This document shows positions 46,517-58,545 of a stretch of DNA of 64,000 bases, piece by piece. Below the pieces are notes generated by a model that made no database searches, was not told the origin of the DNA, and was given only the letters and a program-made list of their open reading frames with translations. A program made the translations under genes and the position numbers. Origin of the DNA: Cardinalis cardinalis (lineage: Eukaryota; Chordata; Aves; Passeriformes; Cardinalidae); assembly GCA_014549065.1 (NCBI GenBank), contig JACDOX010000163.1:1572267-1636266 (forward strand), given 5' to 3'. Numbering within the stretch: position 1 is the stretch's first letter; every line of letters begins with the position of its first letter.

Positions 46517-47316
46517 NNNNNNNNNNNNNNNNNNNNNNNNNNNNNNNNNNNNNNNNNNNNNNNNNNNNNNNNNNNNNNNNNNNNNNNNNNNNNNNNNNNN
46601 NNNNNNNNNNNNNNNNNNNNNNNNNNNNNNNNNNNNNNNNNNNNNNNNNNNNNNNNNNNNNNNNNNNNNNNNNNNNNNNNNNNNNNNNNNNNNNNNNNNN
46701 NNNNNNNNNNNNNNNNNNNNNNNNNNNNNNNNNNNNNNNNNNNNNNNNNNNNNNNNNNNNNNNNNNNNNNNNNNNNNNNNNNNNNNNNNNNNNNNNNNNN
46801 NNNNNNNNNNNNNNNNNNNNNNNNNNNNNNNNNNNNNNNNNNNNNNNNNNNNNNNNNNNNNNNNNNNNNNNNNNNNNNNNNNNNNNNNNNNNNNNNNNNN
46901 NNNNNNNNNNNNNNNNNNNNNNNNNNNNNNNNNNNNNNNNNNNNNNNNNNNNNNNNNNNNNNNNNNNNNNNNNNNNNNNNNNNNNNNNNNNNNNNNNNNN
47001 NNNNNNNNNNNNNNNNNNNNNNNNNNNNNNNNNNNNNNNNNNNNNNNNNNNNNNNNNNNNNNNNNNNNNNNNNNNNNNNNNNNNNNNNNNNNNNNNNNNN
47101 NNNNNNNNNNNNNNNNNNNNNNNNNNNNNNNNNNNNNNNNNNNNNNNNNNNNNNNNNNNNNNNNNNNNNNNNNNNNNNNNNNNNNNNNNNNNNNNNNNNN
47201 NNNNNNNNNNNNNNNNNNNNNNNNNNNNNNNNNNNNNNNNNNNNNNNNNNNNNNNNNNNNNNNNNNNNNNNNNNNNNNNNNNNNNNNNNNNNNNNNNNNN
47301 NNNNNNNNNNNNNNNN
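46517..47316. other. assembly gap, 800 Ns
   Basis: Exactly 800 Ns, a rounded size that may be an estimate. The left edge ends in a 21-bp string found elsewhere in the window and the right edge is inside a family A LTR. Open frames that span it are artefacts of translating N. Confidence 0.99.
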
Positions 47317-47396
47317 ACATTTTGTTTCTGAGGCTTCTCAGCTTCTCAGGAGAAGAATCCTGGCAAAGGGATTTTTCAGAAAATATCATGGTGACA
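47317..47396 (-). mobile_element. solo LTR, family A, copy A7 (5' end only, cut by gap)
   Basis: Eighty bases of the 5' part of a minus-strand family A LTR (GAGGCTTCTCAGCTTCTCAG, then ATTTTTCAGAAAATATCATG and GGTGACA). The remaining 300 bp or so should lie in the gap, so the other target-site copy cannot be seen. The bases following the LTR are ACATTC. Confidence 0.88.
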
Positions 47397-49865
47397 ACAT
47401 TCAGACTGGCCAAACAGACTCCTCTTGCTAAAGGACACTGCTGATTCATCAGCCATGGAATGAACCCAGTGATTGTGTGAGAATTCTCACATGGTAAACA
47501 ATGAAAATGGGGTTTATGTATAATAATAACAGAAATACAAAAATCTATTGAATCTTTCCGGTTTATAATAGCTTGTTTTACTCAACATCAGGAAAGGAAG
47601 GAGACTTACTTTACCATGTCAATCACAAACCATAAGTTATTACATGCCTGTTTGATTTTCCAAGTTAGTATAATTACATGCTGTTGCTTCTAAATACAAT
47701 TTAAGGGAAGGCAGGTATCAAAAAATACCCACACATTCTGATTCATTGGTATGCCACGCAGCCAAAAACTTGTAGAAGCTGTTAATGATACATGAATTAT
47801 GTATGCTACAGCTCAATATAACATTTGGTGTGATTTAAACAGCATGAACTTTTAGTGAAAGTCATTTTGATTCTGTGATGTATTACACTTCCAAAACCCT
47901 TAGCAGGAGGTGGGAATTGAATGATGTTCTCTGAAAGCTTTTATTTGTTAAGCATACACAATGCAGCTGCAGCAAGATCCTAAATAATGGCAAGCAGCAA
48001 AATGCAAGACCTGATATGAAATTAGGCTGCTGCACAACTCGATTGTGAGGTTGTCAGTGGGGCAGTGGGAAGCAGGAAAGGGGAAGAAAAGAGACAGGAA
48101 TCGCCATTCCCCTTTTTTTCCTGGAGCAGTTGCACTTCCAGCTAGCCTGGCAATACTTTTTATTTCATCACTGATCACCTGAACATTTCCTCTGCAACAC
48201 CAGCCTGCTGGCTCTCAGTGCCATGGCCATGCTGTCAGCTCAATACCAGAGCCAGAACCACCAGGGGAAAAAGCCATCCAGGGGCTTGCAAGGACTGAAA
48301 AAGGGATTTGCCTAAGTACATAACTCATTTTAAAAAATTTAAATGCAGGAAGAGGAGAAATAAAAATGTAGATGATCATTATTTTTATGTTCTCTTTAAG
48401 ATGCCCAAGATTGTCTGGAAATAATTTAAATACATCTGGACATGACAGCACCCATTTCTGATGCCTAAGGAAAGCTTTAAGCAACAACCCATTTCTCACA
48501 TAAGTATCCTTAGCAATCCTTCAGAGGAAACTATTATTAAGATTTACAAAATGTGTCCATGGAGAAAGATGCTTCTTTACAAGCTCTATTACTGCAAACT
48601 GTGGGTTTATTGCTGTGATATTATGAAACAGCCTTTTCAGCACATATCCCAAAACAGGGACCCATTTTTTTAAACTTTAAATGTTTTGAAGTAAAGGAGT
48701 TGCTCTCCTTACTGTAATATTTTGTAATTTCTTTTCAACAGCATTTAGCATTGACCAATCTAAATTTAGATTGGTTTTTAATGTATTAAAGAGAAACTTG
48801 TCACTGACATGGTAGTAGGTACAGGAATAAATCATACTTTGAAAACCTTGCCTTGGAACTAGCAGGCAAGGGCAAAAAAAAAAACCAAATTCTGCCCCTG
48901 TTTTATGAGTGGAAATATAAGCAGTCTCCCTCAATATAATTTTAAAAACTTGCAATTTAGCAGAGAAAAAAGTGAGATGCCACTCACTAGCTTTGACAGA
49001 TAATCTACCTCACTGTACAAAAGCTTATATCCTCATAAAATAGGATCATTGTTTTGGGGTTGAGTTTGAACACACAGAGGGGTTTTCTCACTAAATTAAT
49101 CCCTCCTCCTGGAGACAGAAGCATAAGTTATGATTTTCTTGCCAGATATTTATAAACTGCCACAAAGCATGATGGCAAACAATATCAGTTCTCTCTCACA
49201 CCAGCCCCTAGCAAGGGCAGCCTCTTTTAATCCTGAAAATAAGCTAAAGTCAGGCAACTCCTGTGATTTTTGTATTGCTTCAGAATAACCTCCCAGGAGC
49301 TGACCACCGAGTACAGTGTGATACAAACAACACCTACAATCATCTGTCTACTAGAAACATGATTGTAGTCCTGAAAGACAGAATGGCACAGAACCTTACT
49401 CAATAAAATGAAGTGAAAAAAATGATTCAGGTCTAAGCTCCCCAGGTCTTTCCACTCTAGTGTGGAAAGGACACTTCTCTAATGCCTTAGGTACACACTC
49501 CAGAAAAATCTTTCAAGATGTTTTCCAGGCACACAAAGCATCAATTGAAAGATTAAAATGTGCATAAAATTACTTGCTCTACACACAGGAAGAATTACAG
49601 AGAAGGTTTATAAAATCAAATCAATATGAGCACAAGTAGACGTCAAAGAGAATCAGAGTAGCTGGTTGTACTGTTCTAAGAAAATAGAAATTCATGCTTA
49701 TTCTCATCACACTGGGTAAAGGTTTCAGGCTCCATTTTGTGCANATGCTTGAGGCATATTTGCAAGGACTGGTAAAGGCATAAGAGCACCTGGTCTGGAG
49801 ACACAATTATTTCCCATAGCAGAGTTTCTGTTTTGCCACAATCTAATCATCAAATATCAAATCAG
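47397..49865. other. no gene seen; unique sequence
   Basis: About 2.5 kb, AT-rich. Open frames (up to 94 codons, 48215-48499 minus) have no recognisable domain. No repeat element recognised. Confidence 0.5.
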
Positions 49866-50247
49866 GGTGGCCCCCACCTGGGGAACAATGTGCCCTGACT
49901 CCATGATTTCAGAGGACTGAACAAATGCTTTATTAAGCTATGTTATATCACACTAATACTTTATTAAAACTATACTAAAGAGATACTGAAGAAAACCTGT
50001 GGCTGTCTGAGACAGTCTGGACACAGATTTTTCCCAATCAATCCAAACAACCATCAGCAGAATCCAATTACCAAATCATTCTTGGTAAACAATCTCCATA
50101 ACACATTCCACATGTGCCAAACAATAGGAGCAGTGAATAGAGATAAGAATTGTTTTCTCTTCTCCTCTCTGTGCTTCTCACTGNCTTCCCCAGGAAAAAT
50201 CCTGGGAGAGAGAATTATGTCTATGTTCAGAGAATGTGAATACCACA
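49866..50247 (-). mobile_element. solo LTR, family A, copy A8 (diverged)
   Basis: Minus-strand family A LTR with a right edge GAATGTGAATACCACA that corresponds to the TGTGG..CACATTCTCTG 5' end of A11 and not to the TGTCACC type. The AT-rich promoter part and the GGAAAAATCCTGGGAGAGAG block are recognisable, but divergence is higher than in A3-A6. The left edge near GGTGGCCCC is approximate and no target-site duplication was found, so it is probably one of the older copies. Confidence 0.8.
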
Positions 50248-52851
50248 TGAGAAGATAGAGCTTCTCAGATACAAAGCTCATACCTGCTTCCAGAAAGCAA
50301 AACCACCAACTCCTTCTGGAAGAATTTTCAACATTTCAAAAGCTTTCTAGTGCTGCATCCTCTGTGACACTGTTTATGGACTCTAAACTGAGGAAGCTCC
50401 TTCTGTTTCAATGATGAATCACTTTCTAAACTGAACTCATCCAAAGAGAATCAAAATTGTCATTGCTGATATGTTGGTCCTCTCTAAGAGAAAAACAGTA
50501 TTTTTGGTTTTTTTTAATTGAACAGAAATCCTCAATCCACTACAGACTGGTACACTCTACCTGCCATTCTGAAGGAACACGCCAATTAGGCTCTTGGCTT
50601 GTCAAATTAATACACTTTTATTCTGATCATGGAGAAATGAGAAATAATGAAAGATTCATAGGATACAAAGGTGACAGTAATAAAATTGATTAGAAATTGC
50701 ACTGTTTGCCAGGGCGATTCACACAGTGGATGCACCACACATGGAACTTGGAGTCTTCTTTTATTAGAACTGAACCTTGTTCACATTGGCCAGATTTCTT
50801 CCAAAATTCACTCAGGTTTGTGTTAAAACCCCTGAATTTGAACAAATATATATATATCTAGATACAAATATAGTCATAGATATTTAGTCATTACTATATG
50901 TAATGACTTCAGCTTTTTCAGGGTAGNTCATTAAAATCAGCATGTTGAGTTAGAGACTCATCATCCTGAAAAACATCAGCCTTATACTTAATTTTAGAGA
51001 TCCTGTAATAAAAGGTAAATTAAGGGTGTGANTTTTGAAAAGTCTCCTTGTACAGAAAGCATTTTTTCTCTCCTGAAGGCAGTGGAGCAGACAGAGCNAG
51101 AGGAGGTGGTGGTAAGAGATGTGATCCTCCAGACTCTGCAAGACACAAATTCCAAACCTTTATTCACAAAGGAAAAGTCCAACACTGTTACCCTAAAAAG
51201 AGGAAGAAAATACTCCTTTTGTCCAAGTGTTGATGCTGTCAGTTCACTCCAGACTAGGATGGTGTCTGTCAAAGTATCTAACACACAGAAAAATTCACAA
51301 AACAAAAGAATAGTACTGAGTATGGCTGCATTCCCCACCAGGCCTCATGAAATGAAGGATTTTTCTTTGTTTTGCTAAGTCACAGCATCCTAAACATGAC
51401 ATGCTCAGTAACAGGAATGAGATGCAGCAGAAGAGGAAGGGGCCAAAATCATTAAAAAATACAGACATGTCTTCTGCAGCAGCATACAAATATAACTACT
51501 GCCATGGTGGGTTGTTAATGTGACAGCAATCACAACTAGGCAAAAAAAGAGAAAATTATTTTATTGATTTTCCTTTCTCCTAATACAAACCTTTTTTGCA
51601 AAAGCAGACACTTCAGGAAAAGGAAAGACACTTTCACTTGCTTTAAAAAAGGAAAAATTGGAATTCTGACATTTTTCCTCCTGCATTTTCTTCTTCTTTG
51701 TCTTAGTGCAATAAAAATTCTGCAGGAACTGTGTTTTTGTCCCATTCTCCTTCCCATTCTCCTCCTTCTGTCTCAGCTTTTCCATTTTCAAAGCTTTGCC
51801 AGCTTCAATAAGTTAGTGGCAGAAGGCAGAATTTCATTTCTCTTTTGTCCCTGACTTTTCCAGAGCTGGAGAAGTTTTGCAATGCATGTAGGAGTACAGG
51901 GAGAAAAAACTCTTGTCTGCATACTTTGGTTTGTGTTTTGAAATTCTGTTTCCTTCTTATTTATCTAAAACTGAAGTTGAGAAAGATCTGTTAACTCAAA
52001 AATTCATGTGTTGAGATTTGNGTGGAGGAGAAACATGATGGTAGCAGCAGAGCATTTGCTACAGTACAAAGCCAGGGAGAAACCTCACCCAAAGATCAGG
52101 AAAAGGCAGTTTTTCTTGCTCCCATCCTGTCACCAGAGGTACAAATGAATATCACCTGTGCTGTTTGCTGCATTGGCAACAACCTGGAAGAGTTATTAGA
52201 TGTGAGACAAGAGTCTGAAATTAGAGAGGATGGAAATTCCTGGAAGACAGCCAAAGTTCTTCCTTCCACTGCTTCCCCTATGGTCAGTGGGGAAAGACAG
52301 GTTTTGTTCTAAGGGTGATCTCTGCTCCCCCAGACATCTGTCTGTCTCTTTTAGGAGAGGATAAATCAGATTTTGAAGGTGTCCCTTCTCTCATTGGAAA
52401 TCAAAGGTAAAAACCTAAGTTGAGATTTTTGAAGTTACACAGGATAAATCCTACCCAGGGTAAATCCAACCTACCCTGGGTGGCAAAATGAAGAGAACAC
52501 AACATGGCAGAAGCCTCCCTGCCANGGACAGCTAAGTAGTGCCTCCTGGAAAAAAAAGCAAAGGGAATTGAGTTTTCCTCTAGCTCTGCTCTGCGTTTCC
52601 CTGCTGGCTGTTCATGGCAGTGCTTTCAGGCAGTAGCTGCACGGGGAGATCATCTCAGGGGAAAGGATGGGGGATGTGCTTCTGCCTAGGCTTCAGAAAA
52701 AATGACTGCTAAAAAAAGCAGTTTATTGGATGTATTGGAAATATAAAGACAGTTGGAAAACTCTATTGAAAGCTTTGCTATCCCTCTTTTCTCTTAACAT
52801 TCCTTCCATGTTGTCCTTCCCTACTTCATCCTTATAGCAGGCCAAAAACTG
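50248..52851. other. no gene seen; unique sequence
   Basis: About 2.6 kb. The longest open frame (plus, 51028-51378, 116 codons) is lysine- and serine-rich with no known domain. A complementary frame of similar length on the other strand argues for chance. Confidence 0.5.
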
Positions 52852-52924
52852 AAATAAACCCTGTAAGCCCTTAAATAATCTGCTTTTNAAATAAACCCTG
52901 TAAGCCCTTAAATAATCTGCTTTT
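52852..52924. repeat. 36-bp direct tandem duplication with N at the junction
   Basis: 52852-52887 and 52889-52924 are identical 36-mers (starting AAATAAACCC, ending CTGCTTTT), separated by a single N at 52888. If the N is C, the true period is 37. Confidence 0.95.
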
Positions 52925-53027
52925 CTTTTTTTTTTTTTTTTTTTGAAAAAGAAGAGTTATCAGAATTAAATCCATAATTTTCAATGCTGTGGAAAATTAA
53001 AAAAAAAAAAAAAACAAAACAAAACCA
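52925..53027. repeat. poly-T tract followed by poly-A tract
   Basis: A run of about 19 Ts (52926-52944), a 50-bp spacer and a run of As ending in ACAAAACAAAACC. The two tracts can pair as a hairpin stem. No flanking duplication marks them as a retroposon tail. Confidence 0.85.
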
Positions 53028-53531
53028 TTTTGCTCTTCCTGCCATTCAAAGCTGGGGCACAGCCTGCATTTCAGANCTGGGGGTTTGGGCTGGGAGCAGC
53101 AGAAAAACACACTCAAAGAGGCATTCACACATCTTTGTGCTGCCCAGGCCACTGGAACTGCCCTTGGACTGCTGACCCAGAGCTGCCAAACAGAGCAGCA
53201 GGTCACAGGAAGAGCAAGGATTGAAGGCTGGAGAAGCAAAGCCAGCAAGTCTACAGGTGAGAACTGCTCTCGTGCTGTGCCTGGGGCTGAATTACATGGA
53301 CAGAAAAGGCTACAAAGTGCCTGGAAAGTGAAAAAAGCTCCACATCCAATTCTAATAGGCTGTGTCTGTGCAGCAACATCTCAAAGCTTCTCACACAAAG
53401 TGCTCTCCAGAGAAAACAGAGCAATCCCAGAGCCCCACGTGCTGTAATGCTGGAGTTAATCTGACGAAACCTGAAAACACTGCACCAAATAAAGGTCAGT
53501 GTGTCAATAAATTNAGTGTGAAGGGGACCCA
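53028..53531. other. no gene seen
   Basis: About 500 bp of mixed composition. Overlapping open frames on both strands (120 and 131 codons) have no domains I recognise. Confidence 0.5.
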
Positions 53532-53537
53532 GCCAGG

Positions 53538-54172
53538 TGTCTTGCTCGGTAGATCTCGGGTTGCTGTTTGAGAATTGCTGCCCCGAGATGTGCAGGGTGT
53601 CTCTGCTTCGGCCCNNGCAACTGAAGAACGAGCCTGGACTCTTCACTTTTCGGTCTTAAGGTTGTTTATCAATCCTTATCTATAACATTTTCTTTCTGCC
53701 CAGNGGAGATCCGCTCAGCAGGGCAGCCACAGGCGCTCTGCCCGCCCCCGAGGCGGTGCTGTCCTTTTATACTACAAACTACGTATAACATATTTACACT
53801 TAATTCCCAATACCTNTCACCTGTGTTAGACAGTGAGCTTCCACTCTAAACCAATCCCAAAGGGCCAACATCACTGCAGAAAATGGAGAACAAGAAGAAG
53901 AAAGAAGGACTAGACACGCTCAGATTCCTCCATCTTGTCCCCATAACCCCCATACAAAAAATCCTAAAATCTACATTTTCACCCTGTGCATATCTTATTA
54001 TTACACTATTCAAACCTGTGTGACTTTCCTGCCCTCATACAAAGCTGGCAACTTGCTCCAAGGGTCAAAATCAAGCCACCAGGTGTTCCAGGCAGCACGC
54101 CAGGGTCTCCGAGCCCCCNGGCGGGGTCCTCAGCAACTCTGGACATCCAAAGGGATGTGCTGAGTTCCCACA
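53538..54172 (-). mobile_element. solo LTR, family B, copy B2
   Basis: About 635 bp on the minus strand, from TGTCTTGCTCGG on the left to GTGCTGAGTTCCCACA on the right, colinear with B1 and the 60-61 kb copies. The polyadenylation signal has changed to GATAAAC (minus strand near 53668), and a TATA-like TATAAAAGG is present near 53765. It is the most CpG-rich family B copy (CGAGGCGG region near 53745). Flanks GCCAGG and GGCAGA do not give a clear duplication. Confidence 0.85.
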
Positions 54173-54224
54173 GGCAGAGGCTCCCCCAAAGCCAGGGTGG
54201 GGAGAGAACCCCTGTCCTGGCAGC

Positions 54225-54381
54225 CCTGGAGCAGCAGTAAGGCTCACCCACTGCCAGGTCACACAGCCTGGTGTCACCCAGGGGTGCTCAGTGACCTCNT
54301 GGGACTCCTGGAGCAGCAGAAAAGCTCAATCACAGTCAGGTGACACAGCTTGGTGTCCCCCAGAGCTGCTCAGTGACCTCC
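54225..54381. repeat. 82-bp direct tandem duplication, diverged
   Basis: The segment from CCTGGAGCAGCAG at 54225 recurs from 54307 with about a dozen differences (shared words include CAGTGACCTC and CACACAGC/GACACAGC). It is a simple local duplication, old enough to have diverged. Confidence 0.85.
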
Positions 54382-55632
54382 TGCTAAACCTTCCTTTGGA
54401 GCTTCCAGAGAATAGCACTTCCTACAGCTCTCCTCTAATAACCCATCTGGAAAATCCCAATCTTTTCCCACCCCCTTTCTTTTGGTATTTACATGGAAAG
54501 GCAGACAGCATTATGGAAAAACTAAACACAAACCAGAGCAAGATGCTGTGGGAAANCATTGGAATTCTTCAAAGTAGTGCCAAGGAATTTGATAGGTCCC
54601 ATGTGTTTGGAAAAATGTTGCACATCTCCCAAAATAAAAGATTTTGCCTTCATAGTGACATGGACAGCATTGACCAGTGCTCCATAAAGGTGCAAAGAAC
54701 TCATAAACTGTTCTGGAGATGTTGGTATTTGTTCTGAGCTCTGGAGAAAAGCCAGATCTGCATCTCCCCAGCTAGGGTGATGCCAGGAGGGACACAGCTC
54801 CAGCCCAGGGAGAAGCCTGGCAGCCCTGCACCCATCAGCTCCTCTCCAGAAGGAGCCCAAATCTGCCCAGGGCTCCCCAGGGACTCCTCAGACCCTGCTG
54901 CAGGCCACAGCTGCTCAGAAAGAACAGATTTCTGTTTCCTTAAGTACAAGTGAGCAACTGTGGTCCCTGCTCTTTCAGCAGATGGGCAATTTATGGTTCT
55001 CCCAAGAACAGACAGCCTTTTCCCAAAATATCAGGGAAGTAACAGGCTGCACAGAGGGTCTCTCATTTATTTTCTTCTTTACTATGAGCACTTTTTAAGC
55101 ACAACTGCTGCAGAGCTGAGAAAAAAGGGAAAAGAGGGGCACTGTTGTCTGTTGCAGCAATTAAATGTTACCAAAGACTTTCCTCCCGTGATACATTCAA
55201 AGCGTGGTCAGGCTTTTTTGGAAAGCAAGAAAGCAACCTCCACTGGTAACATGTTTCTTAATGTCAGAAATTCTGCAAACTGCAGTTGCTAAAGATTTAT
55301 CCTTTATCCATATCAAAAGATGCTGACCTAGGGTTTGTTAGTTAGGAGGGAAAAGAGAGAAACCCGAAAAAGCCATAAAAAGTTTTGTTCTCATCTGAAT
55401 GGGCTTAAGAAGTCTAAGCNTCAGATGGTGCATCTCAGTTAATCTTGAAGTAAATGCTCAAGAAACACAGGAACAAACAGCCTTTAGTGGAAACAAAGTG
55501 TTTTGTTTCCCTTTAGCCTTAGAAGAAGCAAGAGACTCTTCTCAGTGCTGCCTGCCCTCCATACCCCTCAGTCCTGCTCTGTCCCCACAGCCTGGCAGCC
55601 CCACAGCTCAGCTCCCCTGCTGGAACCTTGGG
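54382..55632. other. no gene seen; unique sequence
   Basis: About 1.25 kb. The 148-codon plus-strand frame (54291-54737) includes an N codon and has no recognisable domain. The opposite strand is open over much of the same DNA. Confidence 0.5.
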
Positions 55633-56180
55633 TGCTGAGAATTTTAAACTTTCCGTGCTGACCCACAAGAGAACACTGCATTTGAGCTGAGGCTGTGGAG
55701 AAGGTTTCCAAAATGGAATGATGGAACTGAGANTGTGGGTGTGGAGTTGGTTAGAAGTGGGTAATATCACAGGTGGAAAACTTAGGGTTTGGGGTTTTAG
55801 AATATAGAAATAAATATGAAGCAAGATGGAGGTTTTAGGGTGGAGGTTGGTTGTTCTTTACCTTCTTCTTCCCTCTTCCTCATGGGTTTGGGTGGTGTTT
55901 TGTAATTGGCAGAAAAGTCCCCATTACAGCTCTTTGGGATCAGTGATTGGGTTAAAAGGGAAAATAATCCAGGTGTCAGTTCTTAATTGGATAGTTTAGT
56001 CTCAAAAGCCCTTGTCCCAAGAGATTGTTGGGCATTTTGTGCCTTCCAATGAAAAGCTGCTGAACTCACAGTAGTGAGGCTGTTTTACTGATAAGAAATA
56101 ATAAACACCTGAGTGTGAACATGAAANTGCTGTCTGGAGTGCCTTCAATCCAGACCCAGAGAAACTGATAGTCCGCCACA
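55633..56180 (+). mobile_element. LTR, family C, copy C3 (diverged subfamily)
   Basis: From TGCTGAGAATTTT to GTCCGCCACA. The 3' 300 bp (GATCAGTGATTGGGTTAAAA, then CTTGTCCCAAGAGATTGTTG and AATAATAAACACCTGAG) matches C1 and C2 closely. The 5' 250 bp is different from C1/C2 but matches the fragment at 34.2 kb. It is therefore a subfamily with a swapped U3. The flanks CTTGGG and GCTCAG do not match, so the exact ends are uncertain. Confidence 0.78.
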
Positions 56181-57058
56181 GCTCAGGCTGTCCCCCACAG
56201 CCTCCCCTCAACGGGCACAGCAGCCCCATCAGGAGCACAAATGGCTCATGGGGATGGGACCAGCAAATCTGCTCATGTGCCCAAATTACCTCCAAATTGC
56301 ACTCCAAATAGTTGGGGGGACAACACTTTTCAGCAGTGACACACAGAACCTTTCTGTGCTGCTCAACAGCATCCCTGAAGCCACTCCTTGGAGTGAACAC
56401 CTACAAAAATAGCTGTTCTGAACAGTGTTTGTGTGTGAGGGCTGCACTAACTTCTTTCTTACAGAGAGCACCTTGTTTATAGCTTCATTTTTATTTCCTG
56501 TTTCCTGTATGTACATAATACTAAAAAGGCTATGCAAAGCCAGTTCACCAGAAAAGAAAAAAAGCCACATTGACAATAATAACTATCNTGTTCCTGAAAT
56601 TAGGTATTTTGTATGGATTTGCAGCATATTTCAGCAGTAGCTAATGCTGGATTAGTTTTGCATTGCAGTTATTCTGGGTNACAGCAAGGATACACACAAT
56701 GTAGACAACTCTCAGCTTGGATTCAGAAAACAAGATTAATATTCCCATCCCCACCCAGCACAGGATAGGGCTTTACATTTCAGGTTTTAATACCATGCCC
56801 TCTAAAAGTACAGACAGAAAGCTTTGTAGAAACCTGGCAAGGAGTTCTGATGATAATGAAAATTGCTTTGAGTTCAAGTTAATTGGGAAATTTGGGAAAG
56901 AAACATGGTTGCTACCAGAGAGGAAAATTTAGGATCTATGGAACAGGAGACTTGGCTGTGGGTCACAAGGAATTAAGTGAAGTTTGCAAGGGTGGGGAGG
57001 AATAAGAGAAAGGATTTTCTTGTGGCTGAGGCAGCCCCTCTTGTGCCAGAGCACACAG
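56181..57058. other. no gene seen; unique sequence
   Basis: About 0.9 kb between LTR C3 and the 18-bp minisatellite. No repeat or gene recognised. Confidence 0.5.
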
Positions 57059-57565
57059 ATTATAATACACACACAGATTATAATATACACACAGATTATA
57101 ATACACATGTAGATTATAGTACACATGCAGATTATGATATACACACAGATTATAATATACAAACAGATTATAATATACACACAGATTATAATACACATGT
57201 AGATTATAGTACACATGCAGATTATGATATACACACAGATTATAATATACACACAGATTATAATATACACACAGATTATAATACACACAGATTATAAAAC
57301 ACACAGATTATAATATACATAAAGATTATAATATACACACAAATTATAAAACACAGAGATTATAATATACACACAGATTATAAAATATAAACAGATTAGA
57401 GTACATACACAGATTTTACTATACGCACAGATTATAATACACACACAGATTACAATATCCACAGATTATAGCACACACACAGATGATAATATACAAACAG
57501 AATATAATACACTCAGAGATTATAATACAGATCCTGAGATTATAATATACACACAGATTATAGTT
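57059..57565. repeat. 18-bp minisatellite with a 90-bp higher-order duplication
   Basis: About 28 units close to ATTATAATATACACACAG. Units 2-6 (57077-57166) and 7-11 (57167-57256) are copies of each other with one base different, so a 5-unit, 90-bp block was duplicated. Units after about 57275 vary in length (16-18 bp) and decay. Since 18 is a multiple of three, frames stay open on both strands (plus 56977-57297, a D-Y-N-x-H repeat; minus 56929-57304, I-I-C-V or Y-N-L repeats). These are repeat artefacts. Confidence 0.95.
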
Positions 57566-58539
57566 GCTACTCTGAGTTGCTCCAGACCAAGAGCAGAGTT
57601 TTCCCCAGATTGCCCACTGATGACCTTGCTCATCCCTGGGCATTCTGAGAGCCCCAGTGCTCCCCGCTGCAGCTGGGTCACTGCACTGCAGGCTGGCAGC
57701 ATCAGAGCTGCCACCACAAGCCAGGGCAGTGTCACATTTAATTAGACAAGCAGAAATGAGCTGCCTTTTTTGGTTTTTTACTCAATCTGAGTCGCAGCTC
57801 TTCATCTGGAGAGGGAGCATGGCCACCATCCTGTCACCTCCTGGCCACGCTGAGGAGCAATTATCATTCCTGAAATACTCATCTCAGAATGATGAGTACC
57901 ACAGGAGAGCCCATGAGGAAATCAATACTTCTCTAATCAGAACAAGGTGTGAATAGCATGCAATAAATAAAGCAGAGCAGGAGCCATCTCACAGAGAGGT
58001 TTAAATGAAGGAGNACAGGCCATCCTCGGGATAGGGGCAGCATTTATAGGCAGGAGAGGCAATCAGATGAGGCAGGAAGCACACTTCAGCTCCTGCAAGT
58101 GCTGCCCTTTGCACCCTTGGCAATGTTTGTGTGTGGATGGGACATTTCCTACAAATCCTGTAAAGGAGAACTGGCAGCAGGATGGCGCAGCCCAGGCAGG
58201 ACCCCTCTGAATGGCACCAGCACTGCTGGGCTTCTGTCAGGGCTTCACTGCAAATGCCAAAGGCTACAGAGAGCAAAACATTGCAGCAGCTTAAGAGCAG
58301 CTGGCAAAGGCTGGGTGCAGAAGGAAGAAAAGGATGTGGTCAGTGAGAGGGGTCACAGCTTCTGAAGGAGCAGGAGCAGCTTCCAGGGACACCTGCTCTG
58401 GAATCAGGATTTGCTCCAGAGCCACAGGAAGGGGACGGGTGGGTGACAAACTGGGAGGCCACACAAAACTGGTGCCATGGATTTGGGGCCCCACGGCAGC
58501 AGCAATGTTTCACTAAAGCTCTCCCGGCTGCATTCAGAG
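57566..58539. other. no gene seen; GC-richer unique sequence
   Basis: About 1 kb, more GC-rich than the average of the window. Several overlapping open frames of 60-99 codons show no recognisable domain. No repeat family recognised. Confidence 0.45.
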
Positions 58540-58545
58540 CAGAAC

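Noticed and set aside
46406..47449. Open frames of 290-347 codons
   Set aside because: They consist almost entirely of the 800-N gap translated as unknown residues.
51028..51378. 116-codon plus-strand frame as an exon
   Set aside because: Two N codons, a complementary 114-codon frame on the other strand and no recognisable domain. A transcript or conserved alignment would be needed to revive it.
56929..57304. Repetitive frames of 106-119 codons (D-Y-N-x-H on plus, I-I-C-V or Y-N-L on minus) as low-complexity proteins
   Set aside because: The 18-bp repeat unit is a multiple of three, so any stop-free frame stays open. Simultaneous open frames on both strands and decay outside the array argue against coding.
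57059..57565. CRISPR-like array
   Set aside because: The units are directly adjacent with no unique spacers, and the genome is a vertebrate's. The same holds for the 20-bp array at 28.3-28.8 kb.
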